From NCBI GenBank assembly GCA_947478475.1, contig CANJWD010000001.1, forward strand, positions 46,778 through 110,777: a stretch of DNA of 64,000 nt. The letters run 5' to 3'. Position 1 is the stretch's first letter; the number at the start of each line of letters is the position of its first letter. Under the pieces are notes generated by a model. That model was given only the letters and a program-made list of their open reading frames with translations, was not told the DNA's origin and searched no databases. A program made the translations under genes and the position numbers. This DNA comes from Enterobacterales bacterium. GTDB taxonomy: Bacteria > Pseudomonadota > Gammaproteobacteria > Enterobacterales > Enterobacteriaceae. Below, piece by piece: positions 62,481 through 64,000 of this stretch.

Positions 62481-63122
62481 TTACATGGCATCCTGATGAG
62501 CTTCCCCTGTAGTTGGGGTTTGGCTAAACCAATAGTCCAATTTTTCCTGTAATTTGTCGCCACCAATTTTTTTTAAGGTGGAGAAGTATTCCACTTGAAT
62601 ATCCCCCATGAAAGGGAGGATAGCTTCACGCACCCTAATTAGCTGTGCTTTACGCGCTCCCGAGGCCAGTTTATCGGCTTTGGTTAACAACGCTAATATC
62701 GGTATCTCTGCCGTTACCGCCCATTCAATCATCTGTTGATCCAGTTCTTTGAGTGGGTGGCGAATATCCATCAATACCACCAGTCCTTTCAGCGAGGCGC
62801 GTAATTGTAAATATTCTCCTAGCGCCTGCTGCCATTTAATTTTTACTTCTTTTGGTACTTCTGCGTAGCCATAACCCGGTAAATCGACCAGACGGATGCC
62901 GTCAGTAACCTGAAACAAATTGATAAGCTGTGTACGGCCTGGTGTTTTACTAGTTCTTGCCAGAGTTTTTTGTCCAGTCAGGGCATTAAGCGCACTGGAT
63001 TTCCCCGCGTTTGAGCGACCCGCAAAAGCGATCTCAATACCTGTATCTGCTGGCAAATGATGAATATTGGGTGCACTGATGATAAAATGTGCCATGTGGT
63101 AATTATAATTTTTGATGGTCAA
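62481..63122 (-). CDS. yihA: Ribosome biogenesis GTP-binding protein YihA/EngB
   Basis: YihA/EngB is an essential GTPase linked to ribosome assembly and cell division. The 213-aa protein (E. coli 210) has G1 [13 protein letters not shown], the switch region [13 protein letters not shown]3 [12 protein letters not shown]4 [12 protein letters not shown] and G5-like FSTLKK. The frame starts at TTG 63122 ([13 protein letters not shown]), which aligns with E. coli MTNLNYQQTHF; an internal ATG at 63095 is the alternative. It is divergent from yihI; polA and spf, its E. coli neighbours, are not seen and degQ lies downstream. Confidence 0.97.
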   Translation of the reverse strand: MTIKNYNYHMAHFIISAPNIHHLPADTGIEIAFAGRSNAGKSSALNALTGQKTLARTSKTPGRTQLINLFQVTDGIRLVDLPGYGYAEVPKEVKIKWQQALGEYLQLRASLKGLVVLMDIRHPLKELDQQMIEWAVTAEIPILALLTKADKLASGARKAQLIRVREAILPFMGDIQVEYFSTLKKIGGDKLQEKLDYWFSQTPTTGEAHQDAM

Positions 63123-63300
63123 AATATTTTATTTCCACTAATTGAGGATGGAAGATGGCAGCAACTATGGAGGGAGATTGTACCTGTTTACCTGTTGCCA
63201 GATACATTAAATCTACTATTGTCTTTTCTATTTGTCCGTTTTTTGCTAGATTCCAGCGCCATCTTACCTGACGTAAATTGTTCCATCCAGGAGCACGACT

Positions 63301-63825
63301 GTGAATAAGTTAACGAAAGCGTCTCATGTAACATCAGCTGTAATATCAGGGATGCCAAAAAGTAAAAACAAGACTCTTGATCGGTCAGACGCCAGGTTCC
63401 ATTCCCGTAAGAGCCAAAAAAAGCACAGTGGCCACAGATCAGGCTCACGAAATCATCCCGAAGCTACCAATAAAAAAACGCCGATCGCTGTTACAAAAGA
63501 TCCACGCATTGGTAGCAAGGTGACGATCTCTTTACTGGTTGCAAGTGATGCAAAAACTAAGCCGGTTGTCGTGAAAAAGCGGATCACAGCAGCCGAAGAG
63601 CTTTCCCAGCTGGAAAGTGACGAGCGCCTGGACAGATTACTTGATTGCCTGGATAATGGTGATACTTTGCACTGGCAGGATCAGGCCTATGTTGACAGTG
63701 CTCTTTGTCGTATCGATATCCTGATGAAAAAACTGGGAATTGACCGGGATGACGCGGATCAGCAAAACAAACAGGAGGACATTTTACGATTGCTGCAATG
63801 CACTAACCCAAAGGCGATATTGTAA
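63301..63825 (+). CDS. yihI: Der GTPase-activating protein YihI
   Basis: YihI stimulates the GTPase Der (EngA) and tunes late 50S assembly. The 174-aa protein (E. coli 169) has a basic, disordered N-terminal part (SRKSQKKHSGHRSGSRNH), the conserved KDPRIGSK, and an acidic helical C-terminal part (ELSQLESDERLDRLLD, RIDILMKKLGI, KQEDILRLLQ). GTG 63301 is preceded by GGAGCACGACT. It is divergent from yihA, as in E. coli; hemN is not seen because an insertion element follows. Confidence 0.93.
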   Translation: MNKLTKASHVTSAVISGMPKSKNKTLDRSDARFHSRKSQKKHSGHRSGSRNHPEATNKKTPIAVTKDPRIGSKVTISLLVASDAKTKPVVVKKRITAAEELSQLESDERLDRLLDCLDNGDTLHWQDQAYVDSALCRIDILMKKLGIDRDDADQQNKQEDILRLLQCTNPKAIL

Positions 63826-63956
63826 AATTTCGTTTACAACGATTTCGGTAAGGCGCGAATTCAGATAATAAGTGCAACGCTCGGTCATAATGGTGAGGTG
63901 AAGGTTAGCTGCTGATAAGCTATCCTGCTCCTCCGATCAAAGATGAGCGAGTAACC
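63826..63956 (+). mobile_element. Left end of an IS30-family element (boundary approximate)
   Basis: The 131 bases between yihI and the transposase start include the non-coding left part of the element. The exact terminal inverted repeat cannot be fixed without the other end; the segment TAAGTGCAACGC (63869-63880) resembles IS30-family ends. The element extends beyond the window. Confidence 0.6.
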
Positions 63957-64000
63957 ATGAACTACCAGCAGCTAACTGAAGGGCAACGATACCAGATTGC
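63957..64000 (+). CDS. IS30-family transposase (partial, N-terminus only)
   Basis: The frame from ATG 63957 reads MNYQQLTEGQRYQI before the window ends. This is the typical start of IS30-family DDE transposases, whose N-terminal helix-turn-helix begins with an LTxxERxxI-like motif. Whether the element is complete cannot be seen. Confidence 0.8.
   Translation, partial: MNYQQLTEGQRYQI

Overview
The window is a stretch of bacterial chromosome from the order Enterobacterales. Almost every protein reads as an orthologue of an Escherichia coli or Yersinia gene, and several local blocks keep the E. coli order: tig-clpP-clpX-lon, comEC-msbA-lpxK-ycaR-kdsB, ackA-pta, ccmABCDEF, rpsO-pnp-nlpI-deaD, mrcA/hofMNOPQ-aroK and yihA/yihI. 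The blocks are joined in a non-ancestral order and neighbours expected at the joints are missing (ampG, ihfB, yfaE, ccmGH, aroB, truB, nsrR, the mla genes, degS). With broken genes (ccmB, nlpI), prophage debris, an IS30-type element and many short tandem duplications, this suggests a rearranged genome in early or middle reduction, as in a host-associated symbiont. That is inference; the species cannot be named from the sequence alone.

Layout. 1-6.9 kb: ATP-dependent proteolysis and folding genes (lon partial, clpX, clpP, tig) on the minus strand, then bolA and divergent yajG. 7.3-13.4 kb: DNA-uptake channel gene comEC followed by lipid A and KDO genes. 13.4-18 kb: tRNA wobble-modification genes cmoA/cmoB, repair glycosylase mutM and argS. 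18.3-23.5 kb: ribonucleotide reductase nrdAB with an NrdR/DnaA-box control region, tyrosine permease, yfbV. 23.9-32.4 kb: acetate node (ackA-pta) and a cytochrome c maturation operon with frameshifted ccmB and no ccmG or ccmH. 32.4-35.3 kb: TerC-family membrane protein, tusE, folD, tRNA-Arg(UCU) and phage-gene remnants. 35.3-40.9 kb: deaD, decayed nlpI, pnp, rpsO. 41.2-48.7 kb: aroK, the complete hofMNOPQ set and divergent mrcA. 48.7-54.8 kb: nudE and a chaperone-usher fimbrial cluster. 54.9-63.8 kb: purA-rnr-rlmB fused by overlap to ibaG-murA, then degQ, yihA, yihI. The right edge enters an IS30-like transposase gene.

How it fits together. The genes cover housekeeping proteolysis, envelope synthesis (KDO/lipid A, peptidoglycan), RNA processing (PNPase, RNase R, DEAD-box helicase), dNTP supply and overflow acetate metabolism. 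Surface and DNA-uptake functions (fimbriae, ComEC plus a HofQ secretin system) still have open reading frames, whereas cytochrome c maturation and the lipoprotein NlpI are decaying. I found no CRISPR array and no convincing novel multi-gene system. The most unusual feature is the density of unrelated 7-17 bp tandem duplications, several of which cover gene ends and repeat the stop codon.
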